Counted from the stretch's first letter, positions 1 through 9,336 are shown. The stretch: DNA of 64,000 bases from Nitrospira sp. CR1.1 (GCA_014055465.1 WIAF01000002.1:1-64000); one strand, 5' to 3'. Notes: generated by a model from the letters alone, not told the origin. A program made the numbers and translations.

Positions 1-2
1 CC

Positions 3-758
3 CCCGTGGCCGTACCGCCGCCTCCAGCTCCGGCCCCGCCTGCACCAGCGCCGGTCACTGTGGCTACAGGACCGATTCAGGTGACCCCCTCGGCCTTGAG
101 CCTGACCAGCGCCAATAACGTCGGCACCTTGACCCTGAAGAAAACGGGAACCGACCAACACGCCTACTACCTCAGCACGAACCAGGGGTGGATCTGGATG
201 AATCCCCCTTATGGCAGCACGCAAACGATTACCACCGAAACCGATCAGCTGGTCATTACGGCCCAGACGAACGGCCTGGCAGCCGGCACCTATTCAGGAG
301 TGGTGTACATCGTCGAATCAGGACCCAATAACTTCGCCAATATGCTCCGGATTCCAGTGACCCTCACGGTCGCCGCGGGGCAGGCCACGTCAAGCACGCC
401 GACTGCCCCGACCCAGCCGACGGTGGCGACCCCGCCCCCGCCGCCTCCCAGCCCTCCGTCACCGGTCGCTGTGACACCGACTCCGACGTCGTCCGCCTCT
501 TCCACGGCGCCCAAGACCGCCAACGCTACGGTGAGTTGGTATGCGAATACCGAATCTGACCTGGCCGGTTACCGCATCTATGTGGGCACGCGATCTGGCA
601 GCTACGGATTCGTAGGACCGTTCGAAGTCACGAACAGCACCAGTTTCACCGTGCCAAACCTTCCGCTCGGTGCCACGTACTTCTTTGCCGTCTCGGCTTT
701 TGACAAGTCGGGGAACGAAAGTGCGAAATCTACGGAAGTCAGTAAGAGCCTGTTTTAA
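3..758 (+). CDS. Fibronectin type III / Ig-like domain protein, 5' truncated
   Basis: The frame is open to the left window edge, so the true start lies upstream; the GTG at 6 is only the first start-like codon inside the window. Reading from there: a proline/alanine-rich linker (1-20), an all-beta domain (about 24-125) with a BACON-like pattern (SLTSANNVGTLTL, a Trp-rich core, then a GTYSGVVYIV strand), a second Pro-rich linker (130-170), and a C-terminal fibronectin type III domain (about 175-250, with ESDLAGYRIYVG and LPLGATYFFAVSAFDKSGNES). Such architectures are usually exported adhesion or carbohydrate-binding proteins; that role is inferred. It converges on the gene ending at 802. Confidence 0.75.
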   Translation, partial: PVAVPPPPAPAPPAPAPVTVATGPIQVTPSALSLTSANNVGTLTLKKTGTDQHAYYLSTNQGWIWMNPPYGSTQTITTETDQLVITAQTNGLAAGTYSGVVYIVESGPNNFANMLRIPVTLTVAAGQATSSTPTAPTQPTVATPPPPPPSPPSPVAVTPTPTSSASSTAPKTANATVSWYANTESDLAGYRIYVGTRSGSYGFVGPFEVTNSTSFTVPNLPLGATYFFAVSAFDKSGNESAKSTEVSKSLF

Positions 759-801
759 CTCGCAGCGAGACACCGTGAGCTGGTGCGCTCGGGCGCCCGG
801 C

Positions 802-1644
802 TCACGGCGAAGCGGTCGGACCACCGGACCTGGCGCATCGAAATCCTGTATAGCTATTGCGCGTCTCCGGCGGCAACTTGAACCGGCCATAGGTGAGCAG
901 ATACTTCGGCAAGTCTGACCAGGACCCTCCCCTCACCACTCGAAATAATCCGACATCAGGCCCGGAGGGATTGTTGCGCGAACCCGTCTCGTAATAATTC
1001 GCCCCGTACCAATCCGCGACCCATTCTCCCGCATTTCCTGCCATCTGATACAGGCCATAGGGGCTACGCCCCTGTTCGTAACGCTCCACGGGGACCAGCA
1101 CCTGGCTGTAGCTGAACCGGGCGCCCAATCCGAAATTGGCCGATTCCTCGCGCGGACTCTGATTGCCCCATGGAAACAGCCGTCCGTCAATCCCTCGTGC
1201 CGCCTTCTCCCACTCGGCTTCGGTCGGGAGCCGTTTGCCCCGCCACTCGCAATAGGCGGCGGCGTCGAACCAGTTGACGCCGATGACCGGACGGTCATAG
1301 TGCTGCGACAGGTCCACCGACTCCCATTGCCAGGGCGCTGGATGCTTCGTGGAGGCAAGGAATTCAGCGTAATGCCCGGTCGTCACCTCGTCACGGTCAA
1401 TCTCAAACCGGTCGATCCACACCTCATGCTGCGGTTTCTCGTCCTCCAACGCGTCCGTCCCATTGGCGCCCATACGAAAGACCCCCTCAGGAACCATCGC
1501 CATCGGGACCTCGGGATAGGCCTGCGTCTCCAGACTGGGGCGCGGGTGGCGCAACTGCTCAAGCAGCCCGCCGGCCGACTCAGCCGGGCACAGCGGGGCA
1601 ATGACCAGCAGACAGGTGAGCAGGGCAACGCGCAAGGGACGCAT
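802..1644 (-). CDS. Exported FGE-sulfatase (SUMF1) domain protein
   Basis: 280 aa from the ATG at 1644, chosen because it begins a clean signal peptide (MRPLRVALLTCLLVIAPLCPA); the open frame extends 43 codons further upstream without signal character. After the signal the formylglycine-generating-enzyme fold spans about 47-275: VPEGVFRMG, NWFDAAAYCEWRGKRLPTE, GNAGEWVADW, RVVRGGSW and GFRCAR. Family members either oxidise a sulfatase cysteine to formylglycine or act as non-catalytic binding domains. Only isolated cysteines are visible rather than an evident catalytic pair, so I call the fold and not the reaction. Probably periplasmic. The methyltransferase gene upstream on the same strand ends 91 bp away. 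Confidence 0.85.
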   Translation of the reverse strand: MRPLRVALLTCLLVIAPLCPAESAGGLLEQLRHPRPSLETQAYPEVPMAMVPEGVFRMGANGTDALEDEKPQHEVWIDRFEIDRDEVTTGHYAEFLASTKHPAPWQWESVDLSQHYDRPVIGVNWFDAAAYCEWRGKRLPTEAEWEKAARGIDGRLFPWGNQSPREESANFGLGARFSYSQVLVPVERYEQGRSPYGLYQMAGNAGEWVADWYGANYYETGSRNNPSGPDVGLFRVVRGGSWSDLPKYLLTYGRFKLPPETRNSYTGFRCARSGGPTASP

Positions 1645-1735
1645 GATCGCTGTGGATGAGGGGGAGGTTGTAGAAACACCGCCCATGAAGATCTGCACCT
1701 GGGTTCTCGCCGTAACAGTTGGCTTCGACAGACGG

Positions 1736-2398
1736 TCAGGGGATGATGCCGCCCACAACCCAATGCCGATCATCTGGCACGTCGATGAGGAGCCTGGATA
1801 AATTCATCTCAGCCAATTGCGCCGCGACATCATCCTCGGTGAACGCCGCCAGCAATGAGTGATAGAAGTCCCGCTTCAAAATCGGATCCTCATCAGCCGC
1901 ATACTGTTCCACCAAGGCTTGGGCAGCCTCAGGAGATTCCGGCCGCAGTAAATCCATGACCAGAATGCAGGCGCCGGGTTTCGCCAGCTGCTTCAGACGA
2001 AACCAGAATTGAAGCGGATTCGGCACATGATGCAACAGACTGTTGGAAAGGAGCGCGTCGGCCTGCTCCGATAAGGCGAGCGACTGAAACCGTTCGCAAC
2101 GAAGGCTGATGTGATCCGTGAATCCTGCTCCTGCAACGGCTTCCGCCGCCAAATCGAGCATGGGACGGCTCGCATCCACGGCGGTCACTCGCGCGGCCGG
2201 ATAGGCGCGCAGAAAACGAATCGGGATATCGCCGGGTCCGCACCCCAGATCAACGACATGGCCGCCGTTCCATTCGGGGAAATAGTCACGAAAGCGATCG
2301 ACGAAACCCTGATTCTCTTCGGAGAAATCCGCCTTCGCATAGGCGCGGGCCTGCGCCGCATCATCCATCAATTCCGGTTCAAGCACTCGTTTCATCAT
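1736..2398 (-). CDS. Class I SAM-dependent methyltransferase
   Basis: 220 aa Rossmann-fold methyltransferase. Motif I is VVDLGCGPGDIP (about 48-59), followed by the acidic loop after VTAVDAS and a later LLSNSLLHHVPNP segment typical of methyltransferase_11/25 families. The substrate cannot be told. The start has two tandem ATG codons preceded by GGGAATGA. It lies 28 bp downstream of the MOSC gene and upstream of the FGE-like gene, all leftward, so prmA-MOSC-methyltransferase may be one transcript. Confidence 0.8.
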   Translation of the reverse strand: MMKRVLEPELMDDAAQARAYAKADFSEENQGFVDRFRDYFPEWNGGHVVDLGCGPGDIPIRFLRAYPAARVTAVDASRPMLDLAAEAVAGAGFTDHISLRCERFQSLALSEQADALLSNSLLHHVPNPLQFWFRLKQLAKPGACILVMDLLRPESPEAAQALVEQYAADEDPILKRDFYHSLLAAFTEDDVAAQLAEMNLSRLLIDVPDDRHWVVGGIIP

Positions 2399-2426
2399 TC
2401 ATTCCCAGATTGAGTGTGCAGATCCC

Positions 2427-2945
2427 TTACCGCTCACCAGTGCGTGCGTCAACCACCACCACATCCCCTGGCTTCACGACTCCCTCATTGAGCACCCGCG
2501 CGTAGAGACGGCTCCAGCCGGGGTACGCCCCCTGCGCAATGCGGCCAAAGTTCCCGTCTCTGAACCATTGAGCATTCAACCGGCACGGTGTGGTGTAACT
2601 GGTCAATTCAAGGCGGACATGCTCTCCGATCGCGAGTCGATCCCCCGGAGCCATGTGCAGCCAATCGAGGCCAGCCATCGTGAGGTTCTCTCCGGACGAG
2701 CCCGGCCCTATCAAATGACCTTCGGCACGCAGGGCCTCGATCACTTCCAACGAATAGAGGCAGACTGCCCGATCGGGTCCTCCGTGGTACTTCCGGTTGC
2801 GCTGGCGATCGCCGGCCAATCCCCTGATCGTGATCACGGCCGAATCCACAGCCCGCTTCGGCACTCCGCCATCGGAAAGGCTTACCTGGTGAACATGTGG
2901 CGTCACCGATGGCTTCATAGCCGCATCAGGAACAGAGACCGCCAT
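2427..2945 (-). CDS. MOSC domain-containing protein
   Basis: 172 aa. MOSC (molybdenum cofactor sulfurase C-terminal) beta-barrel signature: GLAGDRQRNRKYHGGPDRAV, CLYSLEVIEAL, and a conserved cysteine in SYTTPCRLNAQW near the C-terminus. Stand-alone MOSC proteins resemble YiiM/YuaD and are thought to carry sulfur or handle molybdenum cofactor, but no substrate is visible. The ATG at 2945 is preferred (GGAAAG upstream); a Met 9 codons further in is an alternative. The start overlaps the end of prmA by about 20 bp, suggesting translational coupling. Confidence 0.85.
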   Translation of the reverse strand: MAVSVPDAAMKPSVTPHVHQVSLSDGGVPKRAVDSAVITIRGLAGDRQRNRKYHGGPDRAVCLYSLEVIEALRAEGHLIGPGSSGENLTMAGLDWLHMAPGDRLAIGEHVRLELTSYTTPCRLNAQWFRDGNFGRIAQGAYPGWSRLYARVLNEGVVKPGDVVVVDARTGER

Positions 2946-3858
2946 CACAGCTTTCCATTCCCGTCGCTTCCAATGCCAGCCACCCGTCGCGTTCCCGAAC
3001 GGCGTTCACATAGACTCCGCGAGAGGCATAGGCTGCTTCAATGTCCGCCCGCTGGTCGACCAGCAGGCCGGACAGTAAGAGCCGTGCCCCACCAGCGGCA
3101 TACCCGCAAAGGTTCTCGGCGGATGCCAATAGCGTCTGCCGATCCAAATTCGCGAGCACCAGGGTAGGATCGAACGTGTCTTGGGGCTGCCCCAATTGGG
3201 CATCACCCACGGACAGCGTCAGCCGCCGGTCGAATCCATTGACCTGAGCATACTCACGCGCGCAGTCCACCGCCACGGCATCGAAATCCACGCCCAGCGC
3301 TTCCGTTGCCCCGAGTCGCAAGGCCACCATCGCCAGCACGCCGCTGCCGGTCCCCACATCCAACACCCGATCGCCTGTCTGCACGACCTGCTGCAGCCAT
3401 TCAATCAACAACTGTGTCGTCGCATGGTGGCCGGTGCCGAATGCCTGCTTGGGATCGATAATCAATTCGATATCATCCGGATTCAGCGGCACTGGCTTCC
3501 AACTCGGTCTGATCAGGACCCGCCCGGTCCTGATCGGTTCCACCAGCCGGGACCATTGCGCATTCCAATCCTGATTTGCCAACTGATTGATGGTCACGGC
3601 TCGGTCCGGGTCCGGATGGCCAAGTTGAATCAGCGCACGTGTGAGCCCCTGCCAGGTATCCGGCCCGCAACGGCCGACCGGCCAATAGAGATGGACCCAC
3701 TCCTCCTCCTGCCAGGCTCCCGTGACATCAGGATCATTGAGAACCCCCAACAGCTCGCCGGCATCCAGCGAGGTCCGCACATCGACTTGAATCCAATCAC
3801 CTGCATCCACCGCGGACGCGCCTATAGCAGATTGATTTACCTTGGAGGTTGACGCCAT
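2926..3858 (-). CDS. prmA: Ribosomal protein L11 methyltransferase PrmA
   Basis: 310 aa, usual length. It trimethylates ribosomal protein L11. Evidence: substrate-contacting GTGHHATTQL (141-150), SAM motif I VLDVGTGSGVLA (165-176), acidic GVDFDAVAVDCA, and the motif IV-like VLANLDRQTLLA where PrmA proteins usually have NILA. The N-terminal L11-recognition domain (about 20-90) is present. ATG at 3858 follows GGGAG by about 7 nt. Divergent from the MutS-like gene, with short overlapping upstream regions. Confidence 0.9.
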   Translation of the reverse strand: MASTSKVNQSAIGASAVDAGDWIQVDVRTSLDAGELLGVLNDPDVTGAWQEEEWVHLYWPVGRCGPDTWQGLTRALIQLGHPDPDRAVTINQLANQDWNAQWSRLVEPIRTGRVLIRPSWKPVPLNPDDIELIIDPKQAFGTGHHATTQLLIEWLQQVVQTGDRVLDVGTGSGVLAMVALRLGATEALGVDFDAVAVDCAREYAQVNGFDRRLTLSVGDAQLGQPQDTFDPTLVLANLDRQTLLASAENLCGYAAGGARLLLSGLLVDQRADIEAAYASRGVYVNAVRERDGWLALEATGMESCDGGLCS

Positions 3859-3887
3859 CTCAGACTCCCAGTATCGTCAGCAATATT

Positions 3888-5774
3888 GTGACACCGCCCA
3901 TCCCATTCCGATTGAGCGCAGCCCGAGAGCAGCATCTCGTCCATGCGCTCCGCCGCGCGGCTCGGGTAGAAACGAACGGCCGCCGCATCAGCGCGAGGTT
4001 TACCACGGCGCGTCTCGCGATTTTTACCGGCGGCCTCTTCGGCGCCGTCATTCTACATAAATTCGGCTGGACGATGTCCGGCAATCTGGTGCTCGCATCC
4101 GGCTTCATCCTGTTCCTGATCACGGCCTGGTATCATAACAGGCTCGAAGATCGCTTGCATCGACTCCGGCGCTGGCAAGGCATCAAACGCATTCACCTGG
4201 CACGCCTCAGTTTGAAATGGACGGAGATTCCCCTCCGTGAGGTACCCGTTCCGGAACGGCATGGGTATGCCAGGGACCTCGACCTTGCCGGTCCCCGCTC
4301 CCTGCTGCACCTGATCGACCACACCATTTCCTCCCAGGGCCGGCAACGTCTTGCCTCCTGGCTGTTGGAGCAGCCGCCTCATGCCGCGCAATGGACAAGC
4401 CGGCAGGCACTTATCCGCGAATTGACCCCCCTCTCGCTGCTCCGAGACCGATTGGTCCTGGAGGCGCAAGCGGTCGAGGAGGCAGATATCGATGGGCGCC
4501 GGCTCCTTTCGGTGTTGCAGAAACGGGTGGACGACTCGGGGCTGATGCCGATGTTGCTGACGGAATCGGTCCTGGCCCTCACCACGGCCCTCCTGCTGAT
4601 CGCCGATTTACTGTACGGGCTTGGCAATTATTGGATGCTGTCGTTCGGGCTCTATGCCTTTTTGTTCCTGTCGGTCCGCAGCCGGTCGGAGGAGATCTTC
4701 GACCATGCCCAGTCGCTGCACCTGCAACTGGAACGGCTCAGCGCCGTCCTCGGCTATCTGGAACGGCGCTCCTACCATGCCACTCCGCACCTGGCCCGGC
4801 TCTGTGGCCCGCTGCTGCAACAACACAGCCGTCCATCCCGCTCATTGAAGCAAGCCGCATCGCTCATGAACCGGCTCAGCGTCCGCGCCCATCCCCTGGT
4901 ACACTATCTCATCAATGCCATCGGCCCGTGGGATCTCTTCCACACCTACCGCTTGCAACAACTCCAGGACCGGATTGCGTCCGTTGCGCCGCTCTGGTTC
5001 GAATTACTCGCCGAATTGGATGCCGCCGCATCCCTGGCCGCCTTCGCCCACCTGCACCCAGACTATCTCTGGCCCACGCTGCATCAAGCCGGCGCGGACG
5101 CCCAGGGAAACGGCGAGGCGCCGGGGCTCGCGGCGGAAGGGCTGGCACATCCGCTCATTCCGGCTGCGATCCGTGTGGCAAACGACGTCACGTTTCAGGG
5201 ACAAGGACGGATCTTTCTGGTCACCGGTTCCAACATGTCCGGCAAGAGCACGTTTCTCAGAACCATCGGCATCAACACCTGTCTCGCGCAGGCAGGAGCC
5301 CCGGTCTGTGCCACGGCCTTTCGCTGGTCGCTGGTGCGACTCGCCAGTTGCATCCGCGTGGACGATTCGCTCGACGGCGGCCTCTCGTTCTTCTATGCCG
5401 AGGTGAAACGGCTTAAAACCATCCTGGACAGTACTCTAGACCGGCAAGAACCACCCGTGCTGTGGCTGATCGACGAAGTCTTCAAAGGCACCAATAACCG
5501 GGAGCGGCTTATCGGCGGGCGCGCGCTCATTACCGCGCTAGCGGGCGGCAACGGATTCGGCTTGGTCACGACGCATGACCTCGAGCTGGCTGAGCTGGAA
5601 AAGCAGCTTCCCGCTGTCACCAATGTCCATTTTCAAGAAACCGTCGTGGACGGCGCTCTGCACTTCGACTATCGATTGAAACCAGGTCCCTGCCCGACGA
5701 CCAATGCCTTGCGGATCATGGCGCTCGAAGGGCTCCCGATCGAGAGCTTGGGACCAGCGCCGCACGATAAGTAA
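3888..5774 (+). CDS. MutS-family ATPase with membrane segments (mismatch-repair-like)
   Basis: About 628 aa from GTG 3888. The C-terminal MutS ATPase domain has Walker A GSNMSGKST (about 447-455), Walker B LWLIDEVFKGTNN (about 525) and TTHDLEL. The mismatch-recognition and connector domains of MutS1 are missing. Instead the N-terminal half has two predicted membrane hairpins (about residues 38-80 and 221-265) and a lever-like helical region. This is the membrane-associated MutS-related family of unknown role. The start is uncertain: the frame is open from a TTG at 3849 that overlaps prmA, while GTG 3888 has a TATCGT box 10 nt upstream and no Shine-Dalgarno. Confidence 0.8.
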   Translation: MTPPIPFRLSAAREQHLVHALRRAARVETNGRRISARFTTARLAIFTGGLFGAVILHKFGWTMSGNLVLASGFILFLITAWYHNRLEDRLHRLRRWQGIKRIHLARLSLKWTEIPLREVPVPERHGYARDLDLAGPRSLLHLIDHTISSQGRQRLASWLLEQPPHAAQWTSRQALIRELTPLSLLRDRLVLEAQAVEEADIDGRRLLSVLQKRVDDSGLMPMLLTESVLALTTALLLIADLLYGLGNYWMLSFGLYAFLFLSVRSRSEEIFDHAQSLHLQLERLSAVLGYLERRSYHATPHLARLCGPLLQQHSRPSRSLKQAASLMNRLSVRAHPLVHYLINAIGPWDLFHTYRLQQLQDRIASVAPLWFELLAELDAAASLAAFAHLHPDYLWPTLHQAGADAQGNGEAPGLAAEGLAHPLIPAAIRVANDVTFQGQGRIFLVTGSNMSGKSTFLRTIGINTCLAQAGAPVCATAFRWSLVRLASCIRVDDSLDGGLSFFYAEVKRLKTILDSTLDRQEPPVLWLIDEVFKGTNNRERLIGGRALITALAGGNGFGLVTTHDLELAELEKQLPAVTNVHFQETVVDGALHFDYRLKPGPCPTTNALRIMALEGLPIESLGPAPHDK

Positions 5775-5843
5775 TTGCATCATGCCGGCAGTTTCGGCAG
5801 ACTGAGGCATACCCGTCAACACGCTATTGTTCATCCTCAGACC

Positions 5844-5858
5844 AAGGAGGCTTCTATC
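5844..5858 (+). promoter_or_regulatory. Perfect Shine-Dalgarno followed by ATC, probable non-canonical start
   Basis: AAGGAGG (5844-5850), a 5-nt spacer, then ATC (5856-5858), in frame with the large fusion gene. The DUF2330 gene has the same arrangement, AAGGAGG-N5-ATG (14284-14297). No ATG, GTG or TTG lies at a workable distance from this Shine-Dalgarno. Confidence 0.6.
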
Positions 5859-8800
5859 GATCCCCGGCCGGATTCCTCACCACCACCCGCGCGCCCGTTG
5901 CGCGGGTTGCTCATCGCGCAGTTTTGCGGGGCTTTCAACGACAACGCATGGAAATTCATGGTCGCGCTCCTGGGCATCCGGGCTGCCACGACGACACTCG
6001 CACCCGGCCAGGATAGTGAAGCGGCATCGCAAACTCAGACCACTCTCGCCATGGTGGTCTTTACGCTGCCCTTGGTCCTGACCTCATTCGTGGCCGGATT
6101 TTTTGCCGACCGCCTGAGCAAGCGTACCGTCATCATCACGATGAAGGCGGTGGAAGTTGTGCTCATGGCAGGGGCGACACTCGCCTTATTGTCTCATCCC
6201 ACCGGCGGCCCCTGGGTCCTTGTGATGCTCGCGTGCATGGGCATCCACAGCGCAGTGTTCAGCCCGGCAAAGTACGGCATTCTTCCAGAACTGCTCCCGC
6301 ATGCAGAACTTGCCCGGGGTAACAGTATTCTGGAGTTATTCACCTTCCTGGCGATTTTGACGGGCACCACGGCCGGCGGGTTCCTGCTGGCCGGCGCCGG
6401 AACCCAGCCCTGGCTCGCCCCGCTCACATTGACAGCCCTGGCGCTGATCGGTTTTGCCGCAGCCTGGGCTGTGCCGCCGGTTCCCGCCGCGCGCGCGGCC
6501 GGGGGCCTGTTCGATACGTTGCGCGGGGCCCTCTCGGCATTGCGTGCGGATCGCCTGTTGCGCCTGGCCATTACCGGAGCGGTCTTTTTCTGGACGATTG
6601 CCAGCCTTGTCGTGCAGAACGTGCTCGTCTACGCCAAGGCCGTGCTGGGCCTTTCGGATGCCCTGGCCACCGTGCCCTCGGCATTGATTTCAGTGGGCAT
6701 CGGATTGGGCGCCCTTATCGTCGGACGACTCTCCAGGTCTCGCGTGGAATACGGGCTGGTCCCTTTGGGAGCGGCCGGGGTGGCCGTATTCCTGCTGATC
6801 CTCGGCTGGTGGATGCCGTCGTTCGCCGGCACCCTCGTGCTGATGATCGCATTGGGCATGTCGAGCGCCCTCATTTTCATTCCCATCAATGCCCTGGTGC
6901 AATGGCGCGCGCCGCACGATCGCCGGGGCTCGGTTATCGCGCTGGAGAACATCTGCGTGTTCACCGGCATCCTGCTGGGCTCCCTGAGCGGCGGCCTGCT
7001 CGCGAGCGCAGGACTCTCCACCGTCGGCATTTTTCTCGCAACCGCTCTGGCCACCACGCTCGGCACAGCCTGGGCGATGTGGCTCATGCCGGAAACGTTC
7101 CTGCGCCTGGTCCTGGTGCTGCTGACTCATACTCTCTACCGGTTGCGTATTGTCGGCCAGGCCCATGTGCCGGTCACGGGCGGCGCACTGCTCGTCCCCA
7201 ACCACGTTTCATTCATCGATGGTTTTTTGCTGATCGCCAGCCTGGATCGACCCATCCGGTTTGTCGTCGATGCCCACTATGTGAATCACCCCGTGTTCAA
7301 ACCGTTCATGCGGGCACTGCAGGTAATTCCGATTGCCTCCGATGGCGGTCCTCGCGTCATTCTTCGCGCGCTGCGCGATGCGGGCCAAGCGCTCGACGCC
7401 GGTGATCTGGTCTGTATATTCCCCGAAGGGCAGATCACGCGCACCGGCAACCTGTTGCCCTTTCGCCGCGGGTTCGAGCGGATCGTCAAAGGTCGCGAGG
7501 TGCCGGTGGTCCCGGTGCATCTGGATCGCGTCTGGGGCAGCATCTTCAGCTTTGTCGGGGGCCGATTCGTCACCAAATGGCCGGAGCGCCTGCCCTATCC
7601 GGTGACCGTCTCATTCGGGACTCCGATTCCTGCCGACACACCCGCGCATGAGCTCCGCCGCCTCGTCAGGGAACTCGGTGAAGCCGCCTGGCGCTGGCGA
7701 AAGTCTTCACGGCATCCTCTGCATGCGGCGTGTGTCCGCGCCATGCGGCGGCATCCCTTCCGCCTCGCGATGGCCGATGCGACGAAACCCCGCGTGTCTT
7801 CACTGCAGGCCTTGATCGGGGCAATCGCCCTGGCACGCGCCTTAAAAATCCACTGGCAGAGCCAACAGAATGTGGGCCTGCTGCTGCCGCCGACCGTCGC
7901 GGGAGCGCTCACGACGGTTGCCGCCGCGCTCGCCGGCCGCACCAGCGTGAACCTCAATTACACCGTCGGCAAAGCCGGACTGGAATCGGCCGTGCAGCAG
8001 GCACAGCTGCGCACCATCGTCACCAGTCGCAAGTTTATCGAGAAGGCCAAACTTGAACTCCCTGATGGTCCCACCATTCTCTGGCTGGAAGACATCGGCG
8101 CCACCATCGGCAGCCCGCAGAAGGCGCTCGCCGCGGCCCTGGCGATTTTAGCCCCGCTCCGACTCATTGAATCGGCCTGCGGACAAACCCGGCGGGTGAC
8201 CATGGACGATCTCGCCACGATCATCTTCAGCAGCGGCAGCACCGGCGAGCCGAAAGGCGTCATGCTCTCTCACTTCAGTATTGACGCCAATGTACAGGCC
8301 GTCTCACAGGTGCTTCCCCTGGCCGGGGATGATCGAATCCTGGGCATTCTTCCGCTCTTCCACTCATTCGGCTACCTCGTGTTCTGGTACGTCACGCTCA
8401 ACGGCGCTGCAACCGTGTTCCATCCCTCGCCGCTGGATGTCACGGCAATCGGCGAACTCTGCGCCAAACATCGCCTGACGTTTCTGGTCTGCACCCCCAC
8501 CTTTCTGCAGCTCTATCAACGGCGCTGCACGCCGGAACAATTCAGCACGCTTCGGGTGGTGCTGACGGGCGCGGAAAAATTATCGCTGCGGCTTTGCCAG
8601 TCCTTCCAGGACCGATTCGGCATTGCCCCGATCGAAGGCTATGGCGTGACCGAGTGCGCCCCGGTGATTGCCGTGAACTGTCCGGATTTCAGAGCGGCGG
8701 GATTTTATCAACCGGCCTCGCGGCGCGGCAGCGTCGGCCAGCCGCTTCCTGGAGTATCGGTTCGTATCGTCGATCCCGATAGTGATGCCATTCTCCCGCC

Positions 8801-9302
8801 CGGCACGTCCGGCATGTTGCTCGTGAAAGGCCCGAATGTCATGAACGGCTACTTAGGGCGAGAAGATCTGACCGCGCAAGCCATGCGAGACGGATGGTAT
8901 ATTACAGGCGACATCGCGACACTCGACGACGACGGATTCTTGACGATCACTGATCGGCTGTCACGTTTTTCCAAGATCGGCGGGGAAATGGTGCCGCACC
9001 GGTTGGTCGAAGAAGCGCTGCAACTCGCTTCGGGGGAAGATGCGCAAATCTGCGCGGTCACCGGGGTGCCGGACGAGCGCAAGGGAGAACAGTTGGCCGT
9101 CCTGCACACACTCGCCGAAGAGCGAATTCCTCAGATCCTGGCAAAGGCCGCAGCTGCCGGCCTTCCCAATTTATTTCTGCCCTCCCACAGCCACTGCCTC
9201 AAGGTCGAGGCGCTGCCCATCCTGGGAACGGGCAAGCTGGATCTCCGGGCCCTCAAACGGATCGCGATGGAACGGCTGGGAGGCGGGAAGACTGATACGT
9301 GA
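5856..9302 (+). CDS. MFS (LplT-like) / PlsC acyltransferase / acyl-ACP ligase (Aas) fusion
   Basis: About 1148 aa. Domains in order: MFS lysophospholipid-transporter-like domain (about 15-430, starting RGLLIAQFCGAFNDNAWK); 1-acyl-glycerol-phosphate acyltransferase with HX4D box NHVSFID (about 449) and FPEGQITR (about 522); AMP-dependent acyl ligase with SSGSTGEPKGVMLSH (about 792) and GYGVTECAP. In E. coli the separate proteins LplT and Aas flip lysophospholipid inward and re-acylate it; here all three parts are one inner-membrane polypeptide, so the inferred job is phospholipid repair. The best-placed start is ATC 5856 behind AAGGAGG; otherwise TTG 5775, or TTG 5898/5907 immediately before the MFS domain. 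It ends next to the TIM-barrel hydrolase gene. Confidence 0.88.
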   Translation: MDPRPDSSPPPARPLRGLLIAQFCGAFNDNAWKFMVALLGIRAATTTLAPGQDSEAASQTQTTLAMVVFTLPLVLTSFVAGFFADRLSKRTVIITMKAVEVVLMAGATLALLSHPTGGPWVLVMLACMGIHSAVFSPAKYGILPELLPHAELARGNSILELFTFLAILTGTTAGGFLLAGAGTQPWLAPLTLTALALIGFAAAWAVPPVPAARAAGGLFDTLRGALSALRADRLLRLAITGAVFFWTIASLVVQNVLVYAKAVLGLSDALATVPSALISVGIGLGALIVGRLSRSRVEYGLVPLGAAGVAVFLLILGWWMPSFAGTLVLMIALGMSSALIFIPINALVQWRAPHDRRGSVIALENICVFTGILLGSLSGGLLASAGLSTVGIFLATALATTLGTAWAMWLMPETFLRLVLVLLTHTLYRLRIVGQAHVPVTGGALLVPNHVSFIDGFLLIASLDRPIRFVVDAHYVNHPVFKPFMRALQVIPIASDGGPRVILRALRDAGQALDAGDLVCIFPEGQITRTGNLLPFRRGFERIVKGREVPVVPVHLDRVWGSIFSFVGGRFVTKWPERLPYPVTVSFGTPIPADTPAHELRRLVRELGEAAWRWRKSSRHPLHAACVRAMRRHPFRLAMADATKPRVSSLQALIGAIALARALKIHWQSQQNVGLLLPPTVAGALTTVAAALAGRTSVNLNYTVGKAGLESAVQQAQLRTIVTSRKFIEKAKLELPDGPTILWLEDIGATIGSPQKALAAALAILAPLRLIESACGQTRRVTMDDLATIIFSSGSTGEPKGVMLSHFSIDANVQAVSQVLPLAGDDRILGILPLFHSFGYLVFWYVTLNGAATVFHPSPLDVTAIGELCAKHRLTFLVCTPTFLQLYQRRCTPEQFSTLRVVLTGAEKLSLRLCQSFQDRFGIAPIEGYGVTECAPVIAVNCPDFRAAGFYQPASRRGSVGQPLPGVSVRIVDPDSDAILPPGTSGMLLVKGPNVMNGYLGREDLTAQAMRDGWYITGDIATLDDDGFLTITDRLSRFSKIGGEMVPHRLVEEALQLASGEDAQICAVTGVPDERKGEQLAVLHTLAEERIPQILAKAAAAGLPNLFLPSHSHCLKVEALPILGTGKLDLRALKRIAMERLGGGKTDT

Positions 9303-9336
9303 CGCACGAGGAACGAGAGATGAACGACGAGCGACA
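9302..9336 (+). repeat. Short degenerate ACGA/GCGACGA repeat at gene junction
   Basis: Tandem-like GACGCACGAGGAACGAGAG followed by ATGAACGACGAGCGAC. It resembles the repeat inserted in lhr (21436-21502). It overlaps the stop of the fusion gene and the start of the hydrolase, supplying both GAGG and the first codons. Confidence 0.5.

Noticed and set aside
4391..5416. Alternative-frame 341-codon reading within the MutS-like gene
   Set aside because: Low-complexity Pro/Arg peptide; the MutS frame has clear ATPase motifs.
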